Source of the DNA: Cohnella fermenti
GTDB lineage: Bacteria > Bacillota > Bacilli > Paenibacillales > Paenibacillaceae
DNA: 64,000 bases
Assembly: GCF_004801405.1 (NCBI RefSeq)
Contig: NZ_SSOB01000039.1
Coordinates: 1-64,000, forward strand
Direction: 5' to 3'
Below the pieces are notes generated by a model. It searched no databases, was not told the DNA's origin, and was given only the letters and a program-made list of their open reading frames with translations. Both the position numbers and the translations under genes were made by a program. Shown here piece by piece: positions 1-8,348 of the stretch. The number at the start of each line of letters is the position of its first letter. Within the stretch, counting starts at the first letter, position 1.

Positions 1-519
1 CTTAAACGACTCTGTTGCCAGCTTCGCTCCAAGACTCGCTATTGGTGGCGTGGCTTCGCCTTTTCCAAGCAGGGTTTCCACCTGCTAAGTTACTCAACCT
101 ATGCTCGGTCGCTCTGGTTTTTCACATATAATCGCCCAAATGTCCCGTTACCGAGCCGCGCCAATGTGATTTTTCGCATAAAATTCGGCGACTCTGTAAC
201 GCAATGCGACAAAAGCCCGCCGCCCCAAACATCCGCCTGGATAAATTCCATATTATGGTCCTCGCGAGATGACTATCCCCCGTTTGAACGCTTATGCCTC
301 TTCTCCCCGCGGCTCAGGAACCTCCCCTTACCGACCATCAACCATCGACCATCGTTGCATCGTCCATCGCCGTCCCCCCACTGCCACCGGGTAATCCCAA
401 TCCCCCGCATGTTCCCTATCCTGAACGAACGGGAGAGGAGACCTAATGCCGCCGAAGGGGATAGACAAGGCACGGTTCGGATAACCGCATACGCAGGCCA
501 AACACACCGAACACGCCAA
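1..519. other. Gene-free flank at the left edge
   Basis: No convincing coding region is seen here on either strand. The open frames lack ribosome binding sites and have low-complexity Arg/Pro/Ser-rich products. It holds two units of a 52-bp repeat (described separately) and, near 340-370, a short run of imperfect CCATC-type repeats. The rest shows no recognisable structure. What lies beyond the left edge is unknown. Confidence 0.5.
104..210. repeat. Two units of the 52-bp repeat family (locus 1)
   Basis: Two AT-rich cores, TTTTTCACAT (ending at 127) and ATGTGATTTTTCGCAT (164-179), are exactly 52 bp apart measured from CACAT (123) to CGCAT (175). The second core is an imperfect palindrome with arms ATG(T/C)G. 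Each is followed by a GC-rich stretch of about 30 bp. The same core and period recur near 32.9 kb and 45.3 kb. I infer a degenerate minisatellite; its function is unknown. Confidence 0.55.
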
Positions 520-549
520 AGACGCGAACACAGCAGCGTGTTCGCGTCT
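520..549 (-). terminator. Hairpin after the lysozyme-like membrane gene
   Basis: Perfect 12-bp arms AGACGCGAACAC (520-531) and GTGTTCGCGTCT (538-549) close a 6-nt loop about 36 nt past the stop of the gene reading leftwards. The T-run on the minus strand is weak, so termination is likely but not certain. Confidence 0.5.
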
Positions 550-585
550 CTCTCTATTCCCGATTCGATGTCCATCCGGCTCCCT

Positions 586-1731
586 CTAGGGAAGATCGGC
601 CTCCTCCGACGACAACGACGATAACGACGATGACGGCTCCGACAGTTCTGACAGCTCTGATAGCTCGGTCAGCTTCTCGAACAGCAGCCGTACGCCCGTT
701 GACCAGGCCGGGTCCTCGGCATAACTGAGGTTCATCCAGGCGATCGGCTCCTCGCCCTTGGGGACGGAGCCGGCCAGCTTGGCGATCAGCTTCGCGGCGA
801 TCCGCGAGGAATCCCGGATGTCGGTGTTGTACTCCTCCCAACTGTGGAACACGTTAAACGGATTGTTCGCAATCCGTTCCGCATGCAGGCCGGACTTCGG
901 CACGAAGCCTTGCTCCTGCCCGGTGATCGCGAGCAGAAGCAGCGGGTTCACGTCGTATTCCTCCGCGCTCGCGACGATGGCCGAGAAGTACGGCTCCTCG
1001 GCGAGCAACGAATCGCGGCTGTGCAGGTAGCCTAGCACCGGCTCCTCCTCGAACTCGCGGAATCGCAGCAGCGCCGGCATCCCGCTCGCGTCCGCTTCCG
1101 TCGCAGCGCTCTCCCGGACGATTCCCGCATTCAACTCGTCCGGCGGATCGGCGTTCGTTCGCTCCGGCGCCGGAAGCGCCCAGAGGGCCATTCCCGCCGC
1201 GAGCAGAGCGGACAACAGTCCCCATATTAACCTTCGCCCCCTGCTTCCGCGCAGGCGGGCCGACGCGGCGGCATCATCGCTTGATGCCATCGCAAGGGAC
1301 TCGCCGGGAAAATCCGCGATATTCGTCCCCGATCCCATCCTCATCCCCGGCCCCGGGCGGCTTCCAGCAAGCCGGGAGGCGAGCTGCTCCCGGCTCCATC
1401 GTCCCCGCTCGCGCTCCTCCAGCCACGTATGCAGCCGGTCCAGATCCAGCAGCCGCTCCGCCTCGCCGGGAGCCAGGTCCGCGCACACATCGAGCACGTC
1501 CTCCGGCACGACCTCGCGGCTCTCGCCGATCAGGCAGCGGCGGATCAGCTCGCGGGTAATTCGCTGCTTAAGGAGCGAATCCAGCTCGGGCAGACGGCGC
1601 TCGATCGTTCCTCGAACCGCTTCCGCCACGATCTCCGCCTGCCTTGCCTTCGGCAACGGGGCATACTTCGTCTGGACATATCGGCGTATGACCGAGACGT
1701 CCGACGGCGACAGCAACACGGCTGGCTCCAT
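586..1731 (-). CDS. Membrane-anchored protein with C-terminal lysozyme/glucosaminidase-like domain
   Basis: A 381-aa protein. The first ~150 residues are charged and helical. One membrane segment follows (about residues 168-185, LIWGLLSALLAAGMALW), then an extracytoplasmic part. The stretch from about residue 248 (YFSAIVASAEEYDVNPLLLLAITGQEQG, with a candidate catalytic Glu near 283) and the later NPFNVF motif resemble the lysozyme-fold glucosaminidase/transglycosylase group. That suggests a role on peptidoglycan, but this is family-level inference. The tail has short repeats (SELSELSE, SSLSSLSSEE). The start was chosen at an ATG 11 nt after AGGAGAGG (1743-1750); an upstream in-frame start would add 18 residues. 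It lies downstream of a small unknown gene. Confidence 0.55.
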   Translation of the reverse strand: MEPAVLLSPSDVSVIRRYVQTKYAPLPKARQAEIVAEAVRGTIERRLPELDSLLKQRITRELIRRCLIGESREVVPEDVLDVCADLAPGEAERLLDLDRLHTWLEERERGRWSREQLASRLAGSRPGPGMRMGSGTNIADFPGESLAMASSDDAAASARLRGSRGRRLIWGLLSALLAAGMALWALPAPERTNADPPDELNAGIVRESAATEADASGMPALLRFREFEEEPVLGYLHSRDSLLAEEPYFSAIVASAEEYDVNPLLLLAITGQEQGFVPKSGLHAERIANNPFNVFHSWEEYNTDIRDSSRIAAKLIAKLAGSVPKGEEPIAWMNLSYAEDPAWSTGVRLLFEKLTELSELSELSEPSSSLSSLSSEEADLP

Positions 1732-1877
1732 TCGCTCCCCGTCCTCTCCTCGGCTTCTCCGCTCAGCTTGCGCTCCGATCGGCAACCGAACGAATCTCTT
1801 GCTCTATCGTCTAGTTTACCATAGAGGGAAGTTTTGGAGAATGGACGAGTCGCAAGGAACGCCCGAGGAACCGAACG

Positions 1878-2189
1878 TCACGCGTTGCGAATCGCTGCCT
1901 GCATCGCTTCGCTGCGCAAATACGCTTCGATCTGCTCCTTCTCGAATACCGTGAACTGATATTCGCTGTCGCAGCCTTCATCCTGCGCTTCGATCTGGAT
2001 CGGATGACCCGCGCGGGTGCAGATCGCAAGCGCCGTCAGGTCGATGACATCGGAGGGCATCTCATCCGTCCCCGGCTTCGTCTCGAAGCGCAGCTCGACG
2101 TCCACCCATTGCTCGTCGCGGCGCTCGATTCTCGGGATGAATTGCGCGAACTGCAGTTGCGTGATCCGGTCGTCTCCGTATTTGATCAT
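1878..2189 (-). CDS. Hypothetical protein, 103 aa
   Basis: I do not recognise this family. It is acidic, with no membrane segment, signal peptide or cysteine motif beyond single Cys residues. The middle (VDVELRFETKPGTDEMPSDV) alternates hydrophobic and polar residues in a beta-like pattern, and the C-terminus looks helical. The start is fixed by a strong AAGGAGG (2198-2204) 8 nt before ATG; a longer in-frame version would add 34 residues with no such site. It follows gltD by about 115 bp on the same strand, so co-transcription with gltD and the membrane gene downstream is possible but unproven. Confidence 0.7.
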   Translation of the reverse strand: MIKYGDDRITQLQFAQFIPRIERRDEQWVDVELRFETKPGTDEMPSDVIDLTALAICTRAGHPIQIEAQDEGCDSEYQFTVFEKEQIEAYLRSEAMQAAIRNA

Positions 2190-2304
2190 TCCGCATTCCT
2201 CCTTCGAACGGGACAAGAGGGCTGCCTGCGACCGGCAATTCCCGGCCGCAGACAACCCTCTGCCCACGTATTCGTAACAGCTTGTTCGCACGAGCTCGCG
2301 CGTC

Positions 2305-3795
2305 TTACGGAAGCATCGAGGAGCCCATCAGATACTTGTCGACTTCGCGAGCCGCTTCGCGGCCTTCATTGATGGCCCAGACGATAAGACTCTGTCCGCG
2401 GCGCATGTCGCCGGCGGCGAACACCTTGTCGACGCTCGTCTTGTACTTGCCGTATGCAGCCTTGACGTTCGAGCGGCGATCCGTCTCAAGACCGAGCTGA
2501 TCGATGATTGTCCGCTCCGGCCCTTCGAAGCCGACGGCGACCAGAACGAGATCGGCCGGCCATACCTTCTCGGTTCCCGCAATCTCTTCGTAAATCTTGC
2601 GGCCTTGCTCGTCGACGTAACGGCGAATCTGAACCGTGTGAAGCTCCTTCACGTTGCCGTTCTCGTCGCCGACGAACTTCTTCGTCAGGACGGAGAACGC
2701 GCGCGGATCTTCTCCGTACAGCGCCTTCGCCTCTTCATGCGCGTAATCGAGCGTGTAGACGTTCGGGAATTGAGGCCACGGGTTGCTCACCGAATCGCGC
2801 ACGTCCGGCGCCTTGGCGTGCGTGCCGAACTGGGTAACGCTCGTGCAGTCAAGCCGCAGGCTCGTCGCCACGCAGTCCGTGCCGGTGTCGCCGCCGCCGA
2901 TGACGATGACGTGCTTGTTCTTGGCATCGATGTAGTTGCCGTCGGCCAGGTTGCTGTCCAGGTAGCTCTTGATGGACGCATTCAGGAAGTCCATCGCCGG
3001 ATGAATTCCCTTCAGCTTCGCGCCCTCGATATCGCCGAGACCGCGAGCCTTCGTCGCGCCGCCGCACAGGACAACCGAATCGAATTCGGCGAGCAACTGC
3101 TCCGAGGAGATGTCCTTGCCGATCTCCGTGTTCGTCACGAAGGTGATGCCCTCGGCGCGAAGAAGCTCGATGCGGCGCTCGACGATGTTCTTCTCGAGCT
3201 TCATCGTCGGGATGCCGTACATCATAAGGCCGCCCAGACGGTCGGCACGCTCATAGACCGTTACCGTATGTCCCGCCTTGTTCAGTTGCGCGGCAGCCGC
3301 GAGTCCCGCGGGGCCGGAACCGACGACGGCTACCTTCTTGCCCGTGCGCGCCTTCGGCGGCTGCGGAACGACCCAGCCTTCTTCGAAGGCGCGGTCGATG
3401 ATCGCTTGCTCGATCGTCTTGATCGTGACGGGTTCGCCGATCAGGCCCACCGTACAGGAACCCTCGCAAGGAGCCGGGCACACGCGTCCCGTAAATTCGG
3501 GGAAGTTGTTCGTCTTCGACAGCCGTTCGTAAGCTTCTCTCCACAAGCCGCGGTAGACCAAATTGTTCCATTCCGGAATCAGGTTGTTGATCGGGCAGCC
3601 GGATGCACTTCCGGCCAGCTCCATTCCGGTATGGCAATAGGGCGTTCCGCAGTCCATGCAGCGGGAGCCTTGGGTGCGCAATTGCTCTTCAGAGAACATC
3701 CGGTGGAACTCGTTCCAGTCCTTGATTCGCTCCAATGGATCGCGGTCACTCGGAAGCTCGCGTTGATATTCCATAAATCCCGTAGGCGTCGACAT
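2305..3795 (-). CDS. gltD: Glutamate synthase [NADPH], small (beta) subunit
   Basis: A 496-aa flavoprotein that passes electrons from NADPH to the large subunit GltB, which makes two glutamates from glutamine and 2-oxoglutarate. The N-terminus carries the Cys-rich iron-sulfur region (CMDCGTPYCHTG, then GCPINN and CPAPCEGSC). Next come an FAD-binding Rossmann motif (VAVVGSGPAGLAAA) and an NAD(P)H-binding motif (VIVIGGGDTGTDC). The length is normal for the family. The start was chosen at the ATG 8 nt after GGGGG (3804-3808); two other in-frame ATGs lie within 15 nt upstream. No gltB is adjacent in this window, so the large subunit must be encoded elsewhere or this is a GltD-like paralogue serving another partner. 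Confidence 0.9.
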   Translation of the reverse strand: MSTPTGFMEYQRELPSDRDPLERIKDWNEFHRMFSEEQLRTQGSRCMDCGTPYCHTGMELAGSASGCPINNLIPEWNNLVYRGLWREAYERLSKTNNFPEFTGRVCPAPCEGSCTVGLIGEPVTIKTIEQAIIDRAFEEGWVVPQPPKARTGKKVAVVGSGPAGLAAAAQLNKAGHTVTVYERADRLGGLMMYGIPTMKLEKNIVERRIELLRAEGITFVTNTEIGKDISSEQLLAEFDSVVLCGGATKARGLGDIEGAKLKGIHPAMDFLNASIKSYLDSNLADGNYIDAKNKHVIVIGGGDTGTDCVATSLRLDCTSVTQFGTHAKAPDVRDSVSNPWPQFPNVYTLDYAHEEAKALYGEDPRAFSVLTKKFVGDENGNVKELHTVQIRRYVDEQGRKIYEEIAGTEKVWPADLVLVAVGFEGPERTIIDQLGLETDRRSNVKAAYGKYKTSVDKVFAAGDMRRGQSLIVWAINEGREAAREVDKYLMGSSMLP

Positions 3796-3979
3796 CTTCA
3801 TTTCCCCCATCTATCGGTGTTTCGAACGCGCGGCGCTCATTCCAGCTTGCATAAGTGTATCTGGTCGACAAACTCCAGAACCAGCCGCTTCGCGGCTATC
3901 CTCGTTAATAATAGATCATCCTACCAGACAACCTTGGAAGCTAGAATGGACTATTCCCCGTATTATTTGTACGAATTGT

Positions 3980-4468
3980 CTACACACGCTTTCGTTCATA
4001 GATGCAGAATACATGAGGGTGCCTGTTCTTCTCATCCAGGACTCCGTCGGTGCTCGAGACGAGGTTCCATTCGGCACGATCGAATGCCGGGAAGAAGGCG
4101 TCGCCTTCGAAGCTCTCGTCAATCTCCGTCAGGACGAGCCGATCCGCCTTGCCGAGAAGCTGACGATACAGCTCCGCCCCGCCGATGACCATCAGCTCTT
4201 CCTTGGCGTAGACATCGATCGCCTCTTCCGCAGTCCTCACGAGGATGCAGCCCTCGGGCGCCTCGGCGAGCGTCCGCGACAGGACGATGTTGGTGCGGTC
4301 CTTCAGCGGCCTGCCCAGCGATTCGAACGTCTTGCGGCCCATGAGCACCGGCTTGCCGACCGTCCGGCTCTTGAAGAACTTCATGTCGGCCGGAAGCCTC
4401 CACAGCAATGCGTTGTCCGCTCCGATAACCCCGTTCCGCGCCACCGCCGCGATAAGCGTAATCGTCAT
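3980..4468 (-). CDS. dfrA: Dihydrofolate reductase
   Basis: A 162-aa enzyme that reduces dihydrofolate to tetrahydrofolate with NADPH, regenerating the folate oxidised by ThyA. Recognisable pieces are the N-terminal IAAVARNGVIGADNALLWRL, the catalytic acidic residue in LPADMKFF, the cofactor loop VLMGRKTFESLGRPL, and MVIGGAELY. The start is the ATG 5 nt after AAAGGTG; nine upstream codons in frame lack a site. It follows thyA by about 100 bp on the same strand, the common thyA-dfrA pairing in Firmicutes. Confidence 0.95.
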   Translation of the reverse strand: MTITLIAAVARNGVIGADNALLWRLPADMKFFKSRTVGKPVLMGRKTFESLGRPLKDRTNIVLSRTLAEAPEGCILVRTAEEAIDVYAKEELMVIGGAELYRQLLGKADRLVLTEIDESFEGDAFFPAFDRAEWNLVSSTDGVLDEKNRHPHVFCIYERKRV

Positions 4469-4527
4469 ATCATCACCTTTTCCCCAAGTGTGCACCTATC
4501 ATACCATATCGTCCCCGAAGCTGACTA

Positions 4528-4563
4528 CCGAACATTCCGACACAACCATCGGAGAATGTTCGG
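4528..4563. terminator. Hairpin between thyA and dfrA
   Basis: CCGAACATTC (4528-4537) pairs with GAATGTTCGG (4554-4563) just past the thyA stop, with partial inner pairing. No T-run follows on either strand, so this may be an attenuating or mRNA-processing structure rather than a strict terminator. Confidence 0.4.
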
Positions 4564-4567
4564 ATAT

Positions 4568-5362
4568 TCAGATGGCTACCGGCGCTTTAATCCCCTTGTG
4601 GTGCTGGTAATCGACGAATTCGAAGTCATCATAACGGTAATCGAAGATGCTGTCCGGCTTCCGCCTGATGACGAGCTGCGGCAGCGGGAACGGCTCGCGC
4701 TCAAGCTGGCGCTTCACCTGCTCCACATGGTTGCTGTAAATATGCGTATCGCCGCCCGACCAGATGAACTCGCCGACGCCGAGGTCGCATTGCTGGGCGA
4801 TCATGTGGGTCAGAAGCGCGTAGGATGCAATGTTGAACGGAAGGCCAAGGAACGTATCGATTGAACGCATCGTCAGCATGCAGCTTAGCTTGCCTTCCGC
4901 GACATAGAATTGGAACACGAAGTGGCAGGGCGGAAGCTTCATCTTGTCGATCTCGGCGACGTTCCAGGCGCTGACCAGGTGCCTGCGCGAGTCCGGGTTG
5001 CGCTTGATCGCGGCCACGACGTCCGCTATCTGGTCGATCGTGCGGCCGTCCGCCGTCTCCCACGCCCTCCATTGCGAGCCGTAGACAGGCCCCAGATCTC
5101 CGTTCTCGTCGGCCCATTCGTCCCAGATCGTAACGCCGTTCTCCTTCAGATAACGAATATTCGTCTCGCCGCTCAGGAACCACAGCAATTCGTGCACAAT
5201 AGCCGGGAGATGCAGCCGCTTCGTTGTCACGAGCGGGAAGCCTTCATTCAGATCGAAGCGAAGCTGCCGGCCGAATACGCTCAGCGTCCCCGTTCCCGTC
5301 CGGTCCTCCTTCTTGACGCCGTGATCGAGCACGTCCTGGAGCAAATCCAAATAATTTCGCAA
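4568..5362 (-). CDS. thyA: Thymidylate synthase
   Basis: A 264-aa ThyA-type enzyme. It methylates dUMP to dTMP using methylenetetrahydrofolate and releases dihydrofolate, which the neighbouring DHFR recycles. The nucleophilic cysteine lies in LPPCHFVFQF. The arginine pair and substrate region (NPDSRRHLVSAWN), SGGDTHIYSNH and the C-terminal APVAI are all present, and the length is that of the short bacterial form. The start codon appears to be TTG, preceded by AAGGTGTG about 6 nt upstream; no in-frame ATG is nearby. Being ThyA and not ThyX, it depends on a partner DHFR, which is encoded next. Confidence 0.97.
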   Translation of the reverse strand: MRNYLDLLQDVLDHGVKKEDRTGTGTLSVFGRQLRFDLNEGFPLVTTKRLHLPAIVHELLWFLSGETNIRYLKENGVTIWDEWADENGDLGPVYGSQWRAWETADGRTIDQIADVVAAIKRNPDSRRHLVSAWNVAEIDKMKLPPCHFVFQFYVAEGKLSCMLTMRSIDTFLGLPFNIASYALLTHMIAQQCDLGVGEFIWSGGDTHIYSNHVEQVKRQLEREPFPLPQLVIRRKPDSIFDYRYDDFEFVDYQHHKGIKAPVAI

Positions 5363-5493
5363 TTTCTACACACCTTCTGTCGTTATTTACAGCTTATTTT
5401 ACATGGAACCCGTTTATCTGTCGATGAGACGCGCGGCGGCTCCTGTCGGCCCTGCCGGTCGGAACGGCGCCCTTCCGCACGAGCGCCCGTCGC

Positions 5494-5985
5494 TTATTCG
5501 TCGATGTAGAATTGCTCCTCGCGGCGGTTCCTGCGCCTCTCCGCGCGTTCCGGAGCGCTTGCATACAGCTTCTTCTCCACCTCGGTCTCCGGCACGACCT
5601 TCGGCACCTCCGCCGGCTTGCCGTTCTCGTCGACGGCGACGAACGTGTTGAAGCAGGTGACGGTTGTGCGCCGCTCCCCTCTCTCGAGGTTCTCCGCCCG
5701 CACGATGCAATAAATCTCCATCGAAGTCCGCCCCGTCCAGGAGACGAACGCCTCGAGCTCGACCGCCTCGCCCATGTAGACCGGAGATTTGAAGTCGAGG
5801 CTGTCCGTCGATGCGGTAACGACCCTTCTGCCGCAATGCCTCATCGCCGCGATCACGCAGATCTCGTCTATGTACTTCATCAGATTGCCGCCGAACATCG
5901 TGCCATGGTAATTCGTATCCCCCGGAAAAACAAGCATCGTCTTGATCGAGCGGGAGACGCTCGTCGGTTTCGCTTCTGCGCTCAT
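5494..5985 (-). CDS. Acyl-CoA thioesterase (hot-dog fold, YkhA-like)
   Basis: A 163-aa single hot-dog-fold protein that should hydrolyse acyl-CoA to free acid and CoA in the cytosol. The family signature is near the N-terminus: PGDTNYHGTMFGGNLMKYIDE, with the conserved Asn/His and Asp, followed by DSLDFKSPVYMGEAVELEA. The C-terminus is Arg/Glu-rich and probably disordered. It sits about 130 bp upstream of thyA on the same strand, with no obvious functional link. Preferred chain length cannot be read from the sequence. Confidence 0.85.
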   Translation of the reverse strand: MSAEAKPTSVSRSIKTMLVFPGDTNYHGTMFGGNLMKYIDEICVIAAMRHCGRRVVTASTDSLDFKSPVYMGEAVELEAFVSWTGRTSMEIYCIVRAENLERGERRTTVTCFNTFVAVDENGKPAEVPKVVPETEVEKKLYASAPERAERRRNRREEQFYIDE

Positions 5986-6070
5986 GCTGGTTGTGCCCCT
6001 CTCTTCGTGCTGTCTGTCTCTTTACCATTATAGTCTTGCCCAAGCCGGCAGGGCGAGTCGAATCGGCAAC

Positions 6071-6099
6071 AAAATATAAAGAAGCGGCCCGAAGGCCGC
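6071..6099 (-). terminator. Rho-independent terminator with UUCG loop
   Basis: On the minus strand, GCGGCC-TTCG-GGCCGC (6084-6099) is followed by TTCTTTATATTTT (6071-6083). This ends the small gene at 6117-6314 just past its stop codon. Confidence 0.8.
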
Positions 6100-6116
6100 C
6101 GCCAAAAGGGGAAATC

Positions 6117-6314
6117 TTAACGCGGCAACGTGCGGAACAGCTTCCGGAACAACGTCCGGGCAAGCGTCGCCGGCAGATCGGCTCTTCTTCCCGCCCGGCG
6201 CGAACAGCGAAGGTTCCATTCCCCGTCCGGCGCGCCCGGCCGCCTCATCTCCGCTTGCAGCTCGCGGTATTGGAATTCGACCTTCTGGGCCACCATATAC
6301 GCTTGATCCATCAT
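6117..6314 (-). CDS. Small hypothetical protein, 65 aa
   Basis: I do not recognise this protein. It is supported by context: a near-perfect AGGAGG lies 7 nt before the first of two adjacent ATGs, and a strong terminator follows the stop directly, so it is a complete single-gene unit. The first ~25 residues (MMDQAYMVAQKVEFQYRELQ...) look like an amphipathic helix. The rest is very basic (many Arg) with no Lys-rich or Cys motif. It is divergent from the SgrR-like regulator with about 120 bp between starts. A nucleic-acid- or membrane-associated role is possible but purely speculative. Confidence 0.6.
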   Translation of the reverse strand: MMDQAYMVAQKVEFQYRELQAEMRRPGAPDGEWNLRCSRRAGRRADLPATLARTLFRKLFRTLPR

Positions 6315-6435
6315 GGCTTCTCCTCCTGTGCGGCTCCTGTTGACTCCATTATGGGGTTCTCAAAAGGGGATAAAAAGAGTAGAATCGCCTTATGTCGCTT
6401 CACCTTTTATTCCTTCAACAGCGCCGGAGGTACTT

Positions 6436-8247
6436 ATGCTGACTGCCGAGAGGTACTTGACGTTATACGATCGCTTCGCTGGCGAGGGGCCGCGCGATAC
6501 GTTCTTCGAAGCCACGGTCGAGGAAGCGGCCGCGGCGCTCTATTGCACGCCCAGGAACGCGAAGCTCGTCCTTCGCAAGCTCGAAGAAGAGCGGCTCGTC
6601 GCTTGGACTCCCGGCCGCGGGCGCGGCAATCGGTCCCGCATCGCTTTCCGCCGGGAGAAGGAAGATTACTTGCTTGAGGCGGGCCGCAGCCTCGCGGAAC
6701 GCGGCGATTACAAGCAGGCGTTGGAGCTGCTCGACCGGTTCGCCCGCGGCACGAACGCCAGGCAAGCGTTCATGGAATGGCTGAACGGACACTTCGGCTA
6801 TCAGAAAATCGCTCCGGACAACTTAAACGCGAAGGATCTGCTGCGATTCCCCATCTTCCGGCCGATCATGACGCTCGACCCCGCCGAGGTCAACTTCTCG
6901 TTCGACTCCCATCTCATCCGCCAGATCTATGGCCGGCTTGTGCAGTTCGACGAGAAGCAAGGGAAGATTGTTCCGGCTGTCGCCCATACGTGGACAAGCA
7001 CCCCCGATGCGATGGAATGGGTGTTCTATCTGCGCAAGGGCGTGCTGTTCCACGACGGCCGCGAGCTGACCTCAAGCGATGTCCAATATACGTTCGAGAG
7101 ACTCGGAAGCGGCAAGGCGAACAGTTGGATCGTTCGCGGGGTGTCGGCCGTCGAGACGATCGGCCCGCGTGTCGTCCGGTTCCGGCTGGAGCGTCCGAAC
7201 CGGATCTTCGACCGCTTCCTGTGCGCTGCAGCCGCCTCCATCCTTCCGCGAGACCCGGGCGGGCAGAACGAGGCCGCCTTCTGGTCGTTGCCGATCGGCT
7301 GCGGGCCGTTCCGCCTGCACAGCTATTCGTCGCACAGCGTGCTGCTTGCCGCCCATTCGAGCTATTATGCCGGAAGGCCCTACCTTGACGGCGTTCGCAT
7401 CGTCCGCATGCCGGAGGAGTGCCAGGAGGCGTTCTCCGCCATGCCGGAGATTGTGCACAACGTGCAATCCAACCGGGCGGACCCGCCAAGTGACGACGCG
7501 GCGGACAGCGAGCGGCAGCAGCTTATCCGCTTGTGCAACGGCAGCACGCTTATCTGCTGGAACATGAACCGGGACGGCCCCCACCAGTCCGAGGCGTTCC
7601 GCCGCGCCGTGCGAATGATTCTGAACCCGCTCGACCTGATCGGGGAGCTGGCCGGCGATCGCGCGCTGCCGGCGAGCAGCTTCCGGCCCGAGGACAGCAT
7701 GGCGATGCCTGTCGGCGAGCTCGATCCGGAACGGGTGCGGACCGCGCTTCGGGAGAGCCGTTACGACGGTTCTCCGGTAATACTGCGGGTCTCGGAGAAG
7801 TATCGGAACGACGCCGATTGGATCGTTCGCCGCTTAGCGGACTGGAGCGTTCGGGCGGAGGTAACGTATTCCTCCTGGGCGGATACGTCGACCAGCGCGC
7901 ACTTGCTGGATGCGGACATGACGCTGTTCTCCATCGGGTTCGCCGAGGACGAGGTGTGCGAGGTCGAGTTCTACGAGCATGGACAATGCGTCGTCAAGGC
8001 TTATCTGGACCCGGAGCGCGACGGCTGGATTCGCCGGCGCATCGACGCTTCCCTGGCTGCCGACACGCAGCCTGAGCGCCGGCTTATGCTGCGGGAAGTC
8101 GAGCAGCGCCTGCGGGACGAGGCCGTTCTCCTGTTCTTGTTCCACGAACGCAACAATCGCACGCTTCCCTCCTCGATACGCGGAGCGAGCCTCAATTCGC
8201 TCGGCTGGATCGACTTCGAGGACATCTGGCTGGAGCCGCATGAATGA
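6436..8247 (+). CDS. SgrR-family regulator: winged helix plus solute-binding domain
   Basis: A 603-aa protein. The N-terminal ~110 residues match the SgrR_N DNA-binding domain (VEEAAAALYCTPRNAKLVLRKL, then GRGRGNRS). From about residue 140 onward it resembles an ABC oligopeptide-binding protein of the SBP_5 type (DPAEVNFSFDSHLIRQIYGRL, VFYLRKGVLFHDGRELTSSDV) but lacks a signal peptide, so it should sense a small ligand in the cytosol. In E. coli SgrR answers to sugar-phosphate stress; Firmicute members often control transport genes, and the ligand here is unknown. The start was chosen at the ATG after GGAGGT. A strong terminator follows the stop. No transporter gene is adjacent. Confidence 0.85.
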   Translation: MLTAERYLTLYDRFAGEGPRDTFFEATVEEAAAALYCTPRNAKLVLRKLEEERLVAWTPGRGRGNRSRIAFRREKEDYLLEAGRSLAERGDYKQALELLDRFARGTNARQAFMEWLNGHFGYQKIAPDNLNAKDLLRFPIFRPIMTLDPAEVNFSFDSHLIRQIYGRLVQFDEKQGKIVPAVAHTWTSTPDAMEWVFYLRKGVLFHDGRELTSSDVQYTFERLGSGKANSWIVRGVSAVETIGPRVVRFRLERPNRIFDRFLCAAAASILPRDPGGQNEAAFWSLPIGCGPFRLHSYSSHSVLLAAHSSYYAGRPYLDGVRIVRMPEECQEAFSAMPEIVHNVQSNRADPPSDDAADSERQQLIRLCNGSTLICWNMNRDGPHQSEAFRRAVRMILNPLDLIGELAGDRALPASSFRPEDSMAMPVGELDPERVRTALRESRYDGSPVILRVSEKYRNDADWIVRRLADWSVRAEVTYSSWADTSTSAHLLDADMTLFSIGFAEDEVCEVEFYEHGQCVVKAYLDPERDGWIRRRIDASLAADTQPERRLMLREVEQRLRDEAVLLFLFHERNNRTLPSSIRGASLNSLGWIDFEDIWLEPHE

Positions 8248-8263
8248 GCGCTTGCGCACAAGC

Positions 8264-8311
8264 GGAAGAACCCGATCCCTGCAGCGTTAGCTGCTTGGAT
8301 CGGGTTCTTCC
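8264..8311. terminator. Bidirectional terminator between sgrR-like gene and pdhD
   Basis: Fifteen-base arms GGAAGAACCCGATCC (8264-8278) and GGATCGGGTTCTTCC (8297-8311) enclose a second stem GCAGC/GCTGC. The genes on both sides converge here. Confidence 0.85.
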
Positions 8312-8348
8312 TTGATTATGCTGATCCTGGTGCGTAGGGGAAGGCCCC

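Noticed and set aside
166..624. 152-aa plus-strand frame in the left flank
   Set aside because: No ribosome site, low-complexity product, runs into the end of the minus-strand gene and across its terminator.
4528..4563. LexA box near dfrA
   Set aside because: GAAC and GTTC are present but separated far beyond four bases; it is a hairpin, not an operator.
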